Assembly: GCA_029844215.1 (NCBI GenBank)
Contig: CM056736.1
Coordinates: 58,837,562 to 58,901,561, forward strand
Direction: 5' to 3'
DNA from: Przewalskia tangutica
Lineage: Eukaryota; Streptophyta; Magnoliopsida; Solanales; Solanaceae
Length of the DNA: 64,000 nucleotides
This document shows, one piece after another, positions 43,969 through 54,991 of this stretch (position 1 is the first letter of the stretch; each line of letters begins with the position of its first letter). The translations under genes and the position numbers were made by a program. Under the pieces are notes generated by a model. It was not told the origin of the DNA. It did no database searches and worked only from the letters and a program-made list of their open reading frames with translations.

Positions 43969-45240
43969 ATGCCTCCACTGGCGACGGCGAGCCCGAAGGG
44001 CAAGGCGCAGCAGGAGGCTAGCGGTACTCGAAGGTTACATGGACTCGAGCACAGACTATGCCCGAGGTAGTAGGCGGTCGCGAGTTCGACCACGCCGCGA
44101 TATTAGAGGCCGAGAGCGGTAGCTCGAGGTTCGGTGCGAGCCTCCATCCGCGGCCCGAGGCGAGTATAGAGACTACGAGGCAGATCGGTTATTGACCAAG
44201 ATAATAGCGAGCGTGGCCGCAGAGCGGCGGCTAACCCATGAGCCGGCAGTTTACGGATCGGGATTTTCAGGTTGTCATCCGCGAGTTTTATGGTTCGAGT
44301 GCGAGGAGGATCCGAGGAGTTCATTCGGCAGCTACGGACTATGCAGTCCTTAGGGCTTGAGAGACAGTGCATTATGCTAGCCTCTTCTGGGTTCTGCGAT
44401 ATTGCGTTGGCTGGTTTGAGTCATGGGAGCTGTCGAGAGGTGAGGATGCTCTTCCAGCTGTTTGGGAGGAGTTTACAGAGGCCTTCATGGATCACTTTTT
44501 GCCTCCTGAGATGAGGAGAGCCCTTGTAGATAGATTCTTGACCTTGAGACAGAATGGGAGAACTATCAGGAGTCACCGAGTTTGACTCGGCGCAACGCGC
44601 ACACTATTGTAGCTGACATGGCGGATAGAGTTCATCGTTATGTGATGGGACTAGACCGTCATATGATTACTGCATGCTTGGGGGTGGCTCTTCAGCCCGA
44701 TATGGACATTGCCGGGATGCAGGTCTATGCGCAGGGGATAGAGGATAGAGAGAGGGAGGACCAGATTGACTCGAGCGGCCCGAGGCGGTGACATCGGGTC
44801 TCGGGGCGATTCGAGGCGGACAGCCTCGGCGAACTAGGTCCACATTCCGGCCAGACAGAGTGCTCCTTCACGATTTTCGGCGGGAGGTGCGGTCGGCCAG
44901 TCATTCGAGAGCGGTCGGGGCTCCAGGACTTGAGGTTTGAGGAGGCAGAAACCGTCACCGATCAGGACCACCCACATCTCAGTGTGCTCGATGCGGTAGG
45001 TTTCACCAGGGCGAGTGTCGCATAGCCCCGGGAGCTTGTTACTCTTGTGGCCAGCAGGGCCATTTGAGGAGAGATTGTCCGTCTAGAGGCGGCATGGGTG
45101 TACCTTGCGGCCGGCGGATCGATTCTTTGGGTCTTCCTCTCGCGTGGTTATGCGCCTCGGAGGGCAGGGTACCCACGGACCGGCAGGCCGTGGTAGAGGT
45201 CGTGGTGGTGGTTCCAGCTCTAGCGGTCCACAAAACCGCA
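43969..45240 (+). pseudogene. Gag of element C with two zinc knuckles, broken
   Basis: ATG 43969 (MPPL) aligns with the G gag start. The N-terminal third is scrambled by small lesions relative to G. Clean parts are WFESWELSRGEDALPAVWEE (from about 44412), FMDHFLPPEMRRALVDRFLT, DRVHRYVMGLDRHMITACLG and VALQPDMDIA. The nucleic-acid-binding end at 44983-45078 keeps both knuckles: CARCGRFHQGEC (CX2CX3HX3C) and CYSCGQQGHLRRDC (CX2CX4HX4C). These knuckles package the RNA. Frameshifts lie near 44030-44340 and 44575; many sit on CAG/CTG sites. Confidence 0.88.
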
Positions 45241-45284
45241 TATATTCATTAGCCGATCGCCGAGATCGTGAGGCTTCCGGCGCC

Positions 45285-45560
45285 GTCACGAGTACATTAT
45301 TGATTTCATGTTGTAGCGTTTATGCTTTGATAGATCCGTGGTTCTACCTTGTCCTATGTGTCCCTCTTATTGCGGGAAAAATCGGGATAGAGCCGGTGTC
45401 GATAGAGCCTTTTGAGGTAGCTACGCCAGTGGGTGATTCGGTGTTAGTTGAGCGGGTGTATAGAGGTTGTCCAGTGTTTATTTACGATCGCCGGACCTTG
45501 CAGAACTTGATAGAGTTGGAGATGTGATTTTGATGTCATTATGGGTATGGTGGTTGGCTT
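45285..45560 (+). pseudogene. Aspartic protease region of C pol
   Basis: The reading ISCCSVYALIDPWFYLVLCV covers the active-site strand; the Asp is present in LIDP but the expected Gly-Ser/Thr after it is lost (CCGTGG where a longer sequence is expected). Further on SIEPFEVATPVGDSVLVERV and the VFIYDRRTLQNLIELEM stretch match the end of Ty3/gypsy proteases. The GMDWL that usually follows is damaged at 45545. The protease would cleave Gag-Pol in the particle. As it stands it is inactive. Confidence 0.75.
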
Positions 45561-45939
45561 CTTGTTATTCCAATGTTATTTGTAGGGCGAGTTGGTTCGG
45601 TTCGATTTCTGGTGAGCGATTATCGAGTGGAAGGAAACACGGCTTCCAGGGTAGGTTTATTTCTTACCTCAAGGCTAGGAAGATGGTGCGAGAAAGTACA
45701 TCTATCATCCGGTTCGTATTTGATACAGTGAGGTGCAGTTCTTGATCGATGTTAGTAGTTAGGGAGTTTCGGATGTGTTCCCGCACGACCTTGCAGGTAT
45801 CCTCCCGAGAGGAGATTGAGTTTTGTATTGACACGTTGCGGACACTCGACCTATTTCCATTCCGCCATCTGAGGATGCTTTCTTTGAGTTGAGGAGTGAA
45901 GGACCGGTGAAAGATTTCTTTGGAGAAAGGCTTTATCGG

Positions 45940-46480
45940 GCCTAGTGTATCTCCCGGGAGCGCCGGTTTTGTTTGTGAAGAAGAAGGATGGGACATTGCG
46001 TATGTGTGTTGATTGCAAGCAACTGAATAAGGTAACCATCAAGAATAGGTACCCCCTCCCCAGGATTGATGATTTGTTTGACCAGTTGCGAGTGCGAGTG
46101 TTTCTCAAGATAGACTGCGATGCGGTTATCATCAGGTGCGAGTTCGAGAGGCAGATATCCCAAAGACTGCATTCAGGACCCAGTATGGGCACTATGAGTT
46201 CAGGGTTATGTCTTTCGGGTTGACCAACGCTCCAGCGGTATTTATGGATTTGATGAACCAGGTGTTCAAGCCATTTTTGGATACATTTGTGATAGTATTC
46301 ATTGATGACATCCTGGTTTATTCGCGGACAGAGCGGGAGCATGCTGATCACTTGAGGACGGTACTTGGGGTCCTCGGGCCGGCGATTGTCGCCAAGTTCT
46401 CCAAGTGTGAGTTTTGGTTGGCCTCAGTGGCATTCCTGGGGCATATTATTGGGGCTGATGGTGTTCGGGTGGTTACGACA
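45940..46480 (+). pseudogene. Reverse transcriptase of C pol
   Basis: The first part reads GAPVLFVKKKDGTLRMCVDC, KQLNKVTIKNRYPLPRIDDL and FLKIDC (first catalytic Asp), followed by a lesion near 46110. From 46136 the frame is clean: IPKTAFRTQYGHYEFRVMSF, GLTNAPAVFMDLMNQVFKPF and VIVFIDDILVYSRTE. The FIDD at 46298-46309 holds the catalytic Asp pair of the YXDD box. This is the polymerase that copies the RNA into DNA, and the best preserved coding piece in the window. Length and order fit Ty3/gypsy RT. Confidence 0.92.
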
Positions 46481-46990
46481 AAGATTGAGGCAGTCAAGTC
46501 TTGGCCGAGACCTACCACTCCGACCGAGGTGCACAGTTTCTTGGGGCTGGCAGGTTATTATGGTAGGTTCGTGGAACAGTTTGCTTCGATTTCAGCACCG
46601 TTGACTAGGCTGACTCAGAAGGCAGCCAAGTTCTAGTGGACAGAGGCTTGCGAGAAGGGTTTCGATTCTTTGAAGGAAAGGTTGACTCTGACTCCGGTTC
46701 TTACTCTTCTGAGGGTTAGGCGGCACGTGATCTATTGTGATGCCTCGGTATCGGGCTAGGGTATGTTTTGATGCGACACGGCAAGGTTATAGCCTATGCT
46801 TCGGCGATTCTAAGCATGAGAGAATTACCCTACCCACGAATTAGAGTTGGCCGCAGTTTTTCATGCCTTGAAGATTTTGAGACATTATTTTTATGGTATT
46901 CATGTGGATATTTATACAGACAACAAGATCCTCCAGTATATCTTCAGCAGTGGTGAACTTTGCGATAGAGCGGTGGTTAGAGTTCTTTGA
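46481..46990 (+). pseudogene. RT connection and RNase H of C pol
   Basis: PRPTTPTEVHSFLGLAGYYG and FVEQFASISAPLTRLTQKAA lead into a TAG at 46634-46636 that replaces the Gln of the expected KFQWTE. RNase H follows: VIYCDASVSG, a one-base loss near 46759, then VLMRHGKVIAYAS, and in another frame LELAAVFHALKILRHYFYGI and VDIYTDNK. RNase H degrades the RNA template. One nonsense change and at least two frameshifts break it. Confidence 0.85.
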
Positions 46991-47039
46991 AAGATTATGA
47001 TGTTGATATTCTATACCATCCGGGAAAGCCAACGTAGTT

Positions 47040-48150
47040 CGATGCCTTGAGTCGTAGATCGATGGGGAGCACATCAGTGCGGCCGGAGAGACAGGACATG
47101 GTCCATCGATCCACCGGTAGCGAGCGCGGGGTTCGATTGATCGATACCGACGATAGCGGGTGCGGGTTCGTGAGGTTACCGAGTCTTCCATCATTGATGA
47201 GGTGAAGAGGCGATTTGAGGACCAGTGTTGATGCGGTATCGAGATGCAACTCTTGGGAGGAGAAGAGTCTATTCGAGTAGCGCTGATGAAGTCTTGAGAT
47301 TTGAGGGCGGTTGTGTGTTCTCGATGTGTCGAGGACTTCGTCGGCAGTCTGAGGAAGCACGGTGCTCGTTATTCTATTCATCCGGGTCACCAAGATGTAC
47401 CATGACCTCGGATGTTTGTATTGGTGGGATGGCACGAAGAGGACGTGGCGGGCTTTGTTGCACTGATGTCTAATTGCGGCGAGTCAAGGTCGAGCACGAG
47501 GCCCGATGGATTATGCAGACTATTGAGATTCCGACTTGGAAGTGGGAGGTGATCAACATGGACTTTGTTCTGAGGTTACCTCGCACTCGGAGGAAACGAC
47601 TCCATTTGGGTTATTGTTGTGGTGTGAAATCAGCCCATTTCCTTCGATCGGGGCAGCGTTTTGGTGAGGACTATGCCGATTGTACATCGAGAGAGATTGT
47701 GAGGTGCACGGTGTCGGTGTCGATTATATCGATAGGGAGCGGTTCACGGCTAACCGGAGGTCCTTCCGAGAAGGGTTTAGGGACACAGTGAGTCTCGATC
47801 TGACATTTCATCCTCAGACGGACGGGCAGGCAGAGCGTACTATCCAGACACTTGAGGATATGCTGCGAGCCTGCGTGATTGATTTCACGAGTAGCTGGGA
47901 GGATCATTTGCCTCTTGTGGAGTTTGCTTATAACAACAGCTACCATTCCAGTATACAGATGGCGCCATACGAGGCTTTATATGGGCGGAAATGTAGATCG
48001 CCGATTGGTTGGTTCGACGTGGGCGAGGTGCAGTTAGTTGGCCCAGACTTGGTTCAGCAGGCTGTGGATAAGGTGAAGCTCATCCAGGAGAGACTGTTAG
48101 CAGCTCAGAGTCGGCAAAAGTTATATGCGGATAATCGGCGTCGGCATTTG
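47040..48150 (+). pseudogene. Integrase of C pol
   Basis: The zinc-binding N-terminal part is badly damaged (about 47220-47470). The core begins WIMQTIEIPTWKWEVINMDF, which holds the first catalytic Asp (about 47560). The second Asp region near 47720 reads IISIGSG; a TATCAGAT has become TATCGAT and the Asp is lost. The C-terminal core is clean: LDLTFHPQTDGQAERTIQTL (catalytic Glu in AERT), LPLVEFAYNNSYHSSIQMAP and YEALYGRKCRSPIGWFDVGE. The D,D,E set is thus incomplete. This enzyme would insert the DNA copy into the host chromosome. Confidence 0.88.
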
Positions 48151-48612
48151 GAGTTTCGTGAGCGATTGGGTCTTGAAGGTGTCACCCATGAAGGGTGTGA
48201 TGAGATTCGGTAAGAAGTGGAAACTCAGCCCAAGGTACATTGGGCCCTACTAGATCGTCCGTCGAGTAGGCAAGGTTGCCTATGAGTTGGATCTGCCATC
48301 AGAGTTAGAGGCGGTACATCCGGTCTTCCATGTTTCTATGTTGCGGAAGTGTATCGGAGATCCAGCGAGAGTTTTCCCTGCTAGTGATGTCCAGGTGACA
48401 GGGGGGTTATCGTATGAGGAGAGTCCCATAGCGATACTCGATCTCCAGGTCAGGCGACTACGGACCAAGGATGTGGCTTCCGTCAAAGTCTTGTGGAGAA
48501 ATGATAACCGGGAGGAGATGACTTGGGAAGCGGAGGGGGACATGTTGAGGAAGTATCCTCACTTATTCCCTACACCTTCAGGTAATTCTTTTCCCTTACT
48601 TGTCAAGTTTTA
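48151..48612 (+). pseudogene. Integrase C-terminus with chromodomain (element C)
   Basis: VSPMKGVMRFG, LSPRYIGPY, then TAG 48251-48253 where F has CAG (Gln), then a clean frame from IVRRVGKVAYELDLPSELEA through VFHVSMLRKCIGDP to PIAILDLQVRRLRTKDVA and VLWRNDNREEMTWEAE, ending YPHLFPTP and TAA at 48610-48612. The last 50 residues have the aromatic-rich chromodomain pattern of chromoviruses, known to bind modified histones and guide insertion. The high similarity to F (4010-4624) places both in one lineage. Confidence 0.88.
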
Positions 48613-48636
48613 ATTGAAGCATTTGTTTTGTGTAAA

Positions 48637-48758
48637 TGTTATTATGTGGCCATGTGTGGCATTTTTGGTATGTCGGGGTTATGAAAGGAAACTATGTCGC
48701 TAATTATAAGTTTTACTCCGAAAGAACATTCGGGACGAATGTTTCTAAGGGGGGAAGA
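48637..48758 (+). other. Conserved block, hairpin and purine tract of C
   Basis: TGTTATTATGTGGCCATGTG and TGGC at 48637-48660; hairpin AGAACATTCG-GGA-CGAATGTTTCT at 48723-48745; purine tract AAGGGGGGAAGAA at 48747-48759; LTR start at 48760. Confidence 0.8.
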
Positions 48759-48759
48759 A

Positions 48760-49328
48760 TGTTACACCCCGTAAATTCAAAAAAAATAAGATAAATTGAC
48801 AAATATGTGTTGAACGGATTTTGAGTCTACTTTGGAGTGTTGTACCCCAGTTTTAAGAATTGAGAGGTGTTTAGCAAGCCTAGTATAAAGTTTGATGAGT
48901 CTAGTTTCCAACGCAATAAACCGCTCGTCGATAGGACATCGGAGCGGAGAGGTATGGGCGTTAGAAGTTCAGTGGACAGGCGTGGAGGAAAGATTTAAGA
49001 ATCAGGCATCGCATGTGGCCTAGCGTGGTCGCGGCGCCACTAATCCTGAAAATTCTCTGAGGTTACAGCGCCGCGGCGGGATTTTTCCGCGGAAAGGGCT
49101 GAAAACAGGGGATATTTTCGAAAAAGGTTTATGGGAGGGTGACAAGTGTCCCTCCCATCTTGTTGACTAAGGAAAGGGTCCTATTTTAGGACCAAGTCTT
49201 GAAATACTTGGTCATTTCATCTTAGAGCCCTCCTAAAAACTCCTCTCCCTTTCTCTCTAGAGATTAAGAAAAAGCCTAGCTTAGTGGGTTTTGTTGGAGC
49301 GACGGTAAGAAGGCAAAGTGTTGATAAG
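48760..49328 (+). repeat. 3' LTR of C, first part
   Basis: It begins TGTTACACCCCGTAAATTCA and follows the 5' LTR closely, except for a shortened GC-rich box (49005-49090). It ends at TTGATAAG, where element D enters; ATAAG 49324-49328 is the left TSD copy. Confidence 0.93.
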
Positions 49329-49959
49329 TGTCATGACCCGAACCCGGGCCCGTGACTGGTGCCTTACCCCGGGCACCCTAGTGATACAACATCAGAGAAA
49401 ATCAGCGGAAATAAAAACATGAGCATGAATTAAGAGACATGATAAATAAACAGGCCAACCAAAACAGTTGCCTTCAGTATATATACATAAATACCCGGAC
49501 ATTTATCCTTTTACGCATCGCCACAACAAGATTACTGCACTCTAAGAAGTGACAACAACTATGACGACAGGGCCCCGCCATACCACGAATGTACAAGAAC
49601 CTGCACTGTGGTAACATACCAAAGATAAGCCTCGAAGGAACGGAGCTTCCCAACACGCTGAAATGTGATCCTATAAGGGATCGACAATGATGTACCTCTA
49701 CTGCGGCATGAACGCAGCCCGAAGGAGGTCGATAACAGTACCAAGTATGTGAAATCAGAAATATCAGAAATGAAATCATAATAGTCTATATAAAGCAGAG
49801 ACATGTATGATAACCAAAACTATTCGCGAACATAAAAGCAATCATGTCAAGTCGTGACTCACGCCTCAAAGTCATCCCTTATGCCCGTGGAACTCCTTCC
49901 TCACCGCCGGCCTAGGTACAAATCATGTGATACGATAATGTGTCTCGCCCATCTTATGG

Positions 49960-50200
49960 ACCCAAGATAGAAACGTGTGGATACATTCCTGCTCATCCCA
50001 TGAACCTAGTCGAGTGAAATACATTCGGATGAACCGTAGTCGAGTGAAATACATTCGGATGAACCGAGTCGGGTGAAATACATTCCTGATGAAGCGTAGT
50101 CGAGTGAAATACATTCCTGCTCATCCCATGAACCTAGAGTCGAGTGAATACATTCCTGCTCATCCTATGAACCTGAGTCGAGTGAAATACATTCCTTGTA
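49960..50200. repeat. Short minisatellite in the D 3' LTR
   Basis: About seven units of 30-45 bp with GTCGAGTGAAATACATTC followed by variants of GGATGAACCGTA or CTGCTCATCCCATGAACC. Confidence 0.8.
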
Positions 50201-52205
50201 CAGCAAGTCTATCATACGCAAACATAGGCAAGTTACACACAACTTAAAGTACTTTCATTTTATGACAAAGCCCGGGTTTTAACCCTAAAGTACTACATAC
50301 GTTAAATCCTTTTAAAAGATCCATTCCTTTTTCAATAAGTCACCCAATACCCGTAGTATAAGAATAGAGTGACCCACATTTTTAAGTAAACCAACCCACA
50401 TTCTTTTAAAGTCAAGTAACAACATTCCTTTTTCCTAAAGTTCCAGTTTGCCTAGTTTCAGTTACTCAAGTCCCATTTTTGAAAGATTTCATAGTTTATA
50501 GTCTTAATCCTTTAAAACATAATTCTCTTTTAAACGATTTGAGAAACCTATGCCTTATATGTGAGTAGGTTATTCTTGTTTATAATCCATCTTATTAAGC
50601 AGCCATGATCTAGGAAATGTAATATCATTTTGTCTCATCTTAGCTTCTATGCAGATGGAGGTTTCTACTGGTTTTAATAATACCTCATTATTCAATACAT
50701 TTTCCTCTATTAACGCTGCAGTGGTTTGTCGATACACATTCTGATTTCCAAATCAGTAAAACATTATTCCTTTTTTTTTTAAAACCAAGTACTCATTACT
50801 TACGAATGAGGTTTCACACAAAACTCATATTAATTCATTCAAGTCAAGTCTCTTATCTTTTAAGACCAAGTCTCTTAACTTTTGAAATTAATAAACCATT
50901 CATTTTACCACCCTTAAGACGTTATACCTAACTTCCCATAAAGCTAGTATAACACTTATGTTTTCAAAACCAAGTATTACTCTTCTTTCAAAAAAAGGAT
51001 TCTTAATCTTTCGAAATACTTCAAGTTCTTTATGGTCACACATTAAGTCAGTTATAAGTCAAATCAGTTGTCTTTTAAAAACCACAAAACATTTTCTTAC
51101 TTACATAAAGCTGTTATAACCAACTTCCCATAAAGTCGTTATAACACTTCCTGTTTTAAAACAACCAAATACAGTTAACACATGTACGTCTACCGTACTA
51201 CATAGCTCACACATATCATGCTAGAAAATATAGGAAGAGGTTCACATACCTCGCGACGATTATCGACTAATAGCAAAACGCTCCAAGTAACTCGAACCGT
51301 CGGCCACTCCTTAAGCCAAGTAGATCACGCCATACGTAGTACTTCAACCTATAGAGGCCACAAGGCGCCTATTAACATCCTAGATCTAAATGTAGAATAT
51401 TCTACAGAAAATTCGGCAGCACCTCCCCCCCCCCCCCCCCGCAACAGCGTAAATCTCCTCCTCTATCGAGGCCGGCTACCAAGCCAACCAGGGGGGGTTA
51501 ACACGTCTAACCGGACGTGTACAATTCTACTACACAGTAATGCTACACAAGTCTACTGTAATACAGTCCTATGTAATTACAGTTCAGTTCTCTTATTTAA
51601 ATTCAGGCTTAAGTCGCAAGACATTGCCGCACAACTATGTTCAATTCTATATATAGTATACTTCAACTATATATTCCAACAACATGTAATTTCCAATTAC
51701 AATAGAAGGTGAAGAGTGTTTACCTCGATAAGCCCAAAATTATCCGAGTTTAAATGTCGATCCTGAGCAAGGTTTAGCTCCTACTCCGTGCGCTCCGACC
51801 CGCTCCAACCAACCCTTAGAAGTTCTAACCAACTTCTACTTATAACTTCAACTACGGGTGAAGATTTACTTAGGTTTTCGTTTTTGTGACTGAGGGAAGT
51901 ATAATAGTATTTTCTGGGCTTTTGTATAAGTGTAACCTTGGGAATACTACAAGGTATTTGGGCCAAGGTATTTGGGCATTATAACAATACTAGGAGAGTA
52001 TTTCTATACCACAAAAAGGGGGGTATTATACGAAAACAACTAGGCTGGGGGTACCCATGCTAACCACTACAGTGGGGAAGCTCTCGGCCAAAGGGCCTTC
52101 TCAAAGGGGAGGGGTGTGGTGGACGAAAGAACAAGAGGGAGGAGTATTTTGAGACTTAGATAGATTGCTCAAGTGAGGATGAAGAAAGTCTTCAACTTAG
52201 AGGGG

Positions 52206-52406
52206 TATTTATAGGTCAAGTGAAGGCCAACCAATGGCCAAGATGAAGACAAGTGTATAGCAAGTGTAAGGCCAAGATTTAGCCATGTGCAACCTTATCC
52301 ATCTACACAAAAATATCCTACCTAACCCTTGACCAAGGGAAAGGCAAGAAAATCGTCCAAACTAGCCCATTTTTGCCGTCCAATGAGGGTGACAAGTGTC
52401 ACCCTC
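52206..52406 (-). promoter_or_regulatory. U3 palindrome and TATA box of the D 3' LTR
   Basis: Perfect palindrome of arms GAGGGTGACA/TGTCACCCTC at 52385-52406 and TATAAATA on the minus strand at 52213-52206. Confidence 0.65.
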
Positions 52407-52621
52407 CCGTTGGTCCAAAATATTTCATCTCTCGGAAAAATCCGCAAAAATAATAAATGACATAGCCGAAATTTTCCCTACGTAAGCTGTGGAAATGTTT
52501 CGTCGGAAAACGACTCTAATCGGGTGTTGTGTACAAAGTGAATTTCGGCCCTTACACTTTAAGCTTCAATTTTTCTACGTACGTCCTTACGTACATACTC
52601 TGGAAAATACGGGGTATAACA

Positions 52622-52660
52622 TTCTCCCCTCCTTAGAAACATTCGTCCCGAATGTTCCTT
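52622..52660 (-). other. Purine tract and hairpin of D
   Basis: Minus strand: AACATTCG-GGA-CGAATGTT then TCTAAGGAGGGGAGAA and the LTR start at 52621. Confidence 0.8.
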
Positions 52661-53540
52661 CTCAAGACAGATAACGATAAAGTTCCCCTAGCAAGTCGTC
52701 AACGCCACACCTGGCCACGAAATAACACATGCGCGTAAATACTTAAATCTAGGCCAACGAGGAACCACCTCGATGATCAAAAAAAGTTCCCACCAAGGTC
52801 TAAAATATACTCCCTTCGCACCTTCATTTCGCAAAAGAAACGATCACACACGTTCACTTCTCCCCTATCTCGTTGTACCCTTCTCGAACACTCGAACTCT
52901 TTCTAGTATCCATACCACACTTCCGTCAACGCTTCTGTTTCCAACCCTTGGAGTCACTACCTCCAAACTTGGTCATCTTACTAACCTCGATTTCTTCTAA
53001 GGCCATTCCCGGCCTTCACGAGCTGATTCTGGTCGAACGTATCCACCAACTCTTACGATGGTTATCTAAACTTGGGCCTAGCATCCTCGTGACCCTACCA
53101 CCTGGCGGGACCACCTCGGACTGACCTCACCACATTCCGGGCTACGGGTTGACCCGCGAATGGTCCTCAACCCGACCCATGTCGTGCCAACTTTCTCGTT
53201 CCTCGCCCTGCAACATTCTTACTAATTTGCGTCATGAAAGCTACCACTTTCACCTCGCACAACCCAATGAATTTCCCACAATACATTTTACGCATACCAA
53301 GTATTTCAACAAAGACTAACCGCAAGAATCTCTCCTTTAAGACGACCTTACCTCTAAGGTCTCAACATGAAATATTCTAAGGTTCACACTTCCCATGCCC
53401 CCATACTTATCCTTCCAACTAACCCTGTTTTCTAACTCACAAATAACACAATGCTATTCGTACATAGCACATAAATATAAGGTCATCATATCACGCATAC
53501 AAATCTCTAGAGGGTTAAGGATATACCGGCTACCGCTCCA
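52661..53540 (-). other. Noncoding 3' interior of D
   Basis: Reversed, it aligns with the tails of A, B1 and B2: the TGTTATTTCGTGGCCAGGTG block (52727-52704), GGTTCCTCGTTGGCC (about 52760), GGGTCAACCCG- and CAGCCCGGAATG-type motifs (about 53130-53155). No pol in any frame. Confidence 0.65.
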
Positions 53541-54785
53541 CTCTAATCATAGGCACGCCTGCGCAGTATGCTATGAAGGCGATGAACACCGCGATCCGGT
53601 GGCTGCGTCATGCTGCGGTACCCTCTATAAGAACAGTCTCTCGTCACATGGCCCTGACGGCCGCAGGTGAAACAAGCACCAGTAAAAAGACGACATTCTC
53701 CGGGATGACGCCTGCCACATCGTGCACACTGAGGGGGACATGAATCCTGCTGGCTAGAACTTACGTAACCTCAGAAACGAAGCCACGGAGCTCGACCAGC
53801 TCGAATACCTAACGCCACAAGGCGCGGAGGACCACTCAGTCTTGGCGGAGGTACATAACTAGCTCTTTGAGGCGATCGCCTCGAAAGCTACCAAAGGACC
53901 TCGCTGCTCGGCCCTCTTCTCGATCTCGGCCATTCCGTCGACTCCTCCGCTCCTCACCTCCCAGTGCATAAGCCTGCATGCGGGCAATGTCCATGCCCGG
54001 CTGAAGAGCTACACCCGAGCAACTCTGCTAGATAATCGTCAAGCCCAGTGACATATCGGTGCACTCTATCCTCCATGGTCGCCACTAAAGCGGGGACATA
54101 TCGAGCCAATGAGTCGAACTCCACATTATACTCTCTAACCGTCCGCCCGTCCTGCTTCAACGTCAAAAACCTGTCGGCCCGAGCCCTCCTCATCTGTGGA
54201 GGTAAGAAATGTGCAAGAAACGCCCCTGAGAACTCGTTCCAACCTGCTGGAAGCGCATGCTCTCCCCGGGACAGCTCCCACGAATCAAACCCGATCATCG
54301 CAGATCACGCGGTGATGCGAACCTAAGACCACCGACTCGGTCTCCGAAGCCTTGATCACTCTCATGATCCCAGAATCGCCGGATGTACTCCTGCGGATCA
54401 TCCTCAGGCCTCGACCCAGAAAACTCTGGCGGGTTACATCTCAGAACATCCCGTAGTCTCAAATCTGCTCGGGGTGAACTACGGGTGCTACTGGGGCCCA
54501 GGCTGCTGATCCAACCTATCTCATATCGCCACGACCACGGCGATGGCGCCATCTACTTGTACCCCATCTCATCTGCTCCATGCTGTGGGACTGGAGGCTC
54601 AGGTACTGTAGTCTCAGCAGCCACTGCTGCAGCTCTAAACTCTGCCGGCGCTGGCGGCGTTGCAAAACTTGCCGTCTGAAGCACTATCTCGTGTCTTGGC
54701 CGGGCTGCGCCCTCGTACCCTCGTATCTCACTATGACTCCTCGATCGCTTGCCCATCGGGCACAGGGTTTGCCTTACGGAGGCAT
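53541..54785 (-). pseudogene. Gag of element D with intact zinc knuckles
   Basis: The start is ATG 54785-54783, aligned with B2. Clean parts: LRLRDVLRCNPPEFSGSRPE (about 54470-54410), a lesion near 54380-54300, then SWELSRGEHALPAGWNEFSG, FLAHFLPPQMRRARADRFLT, TVREYNVEFDSLARYVPALV and DRVHRYVTGLDDYLAE. The knuckles at 53728-53633 are both complete: CARCGRRHPGEC and CFTCGRQGHVTRDC. Frameshifts near 54330 and 54020 interrupt the frame. Same Gag type as A, B and H. This copy keeps CAG where B1 and B2 have TAG. It is structurally the most complete Gag of the TR-GAG group. Confidence 0.88.
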
Positions 54786-54974
54786 AGCGGTAAAGGAAAG
54801 GAATACGTCAGAGGGGTCCAACTTATCACACAGCTCTAAGGCACGATCTCAGAATGAGAAGAATGGAAACCAATCCTAAATGTCCTGCAGCCTCCTGATT
54901 ATAGATGTGGTGCACAACACACCGATAATCAAGACTCTACTAGACACGGTCTGTAGACACTTTCCGAGGACTAA

Positions 54975-54988
54975 CTGCTCTGATACCA
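54975..54988 (-). other. Primer-binding site of D
   Basis: Minus strand TGGTATCAGAGCAG, clean, three bases inside the LTR end at 54992. Confidence 0.88.
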
Positions 54989-54991
54989 CTT

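Larger units (their letters stand above)
49329..52621 (-). repeat. 3' LTR of D (alpha family, 3293 bp)
   Basis: Ends TGTCATGACC (49329) and GGGGTATAACA (52621). U3 palindrome 52385-52406, TATAAATA (minus) at 52213-52206, poly-C run at about 51425-51441, minisatellite 49960-50200. Very close to 54992-58298 over 50200-52621. Confidence 0.94.

Noticed and set aside
51218..51712. 164-codon ORF in the D 3' LTR, repeated in part at 56900-57121
   Set aside because: It lies in LTR sequence and spans the TATTATCGACTAATAGC and poly-C regions. The partner LTR does not keep the frame and no domain is seen.
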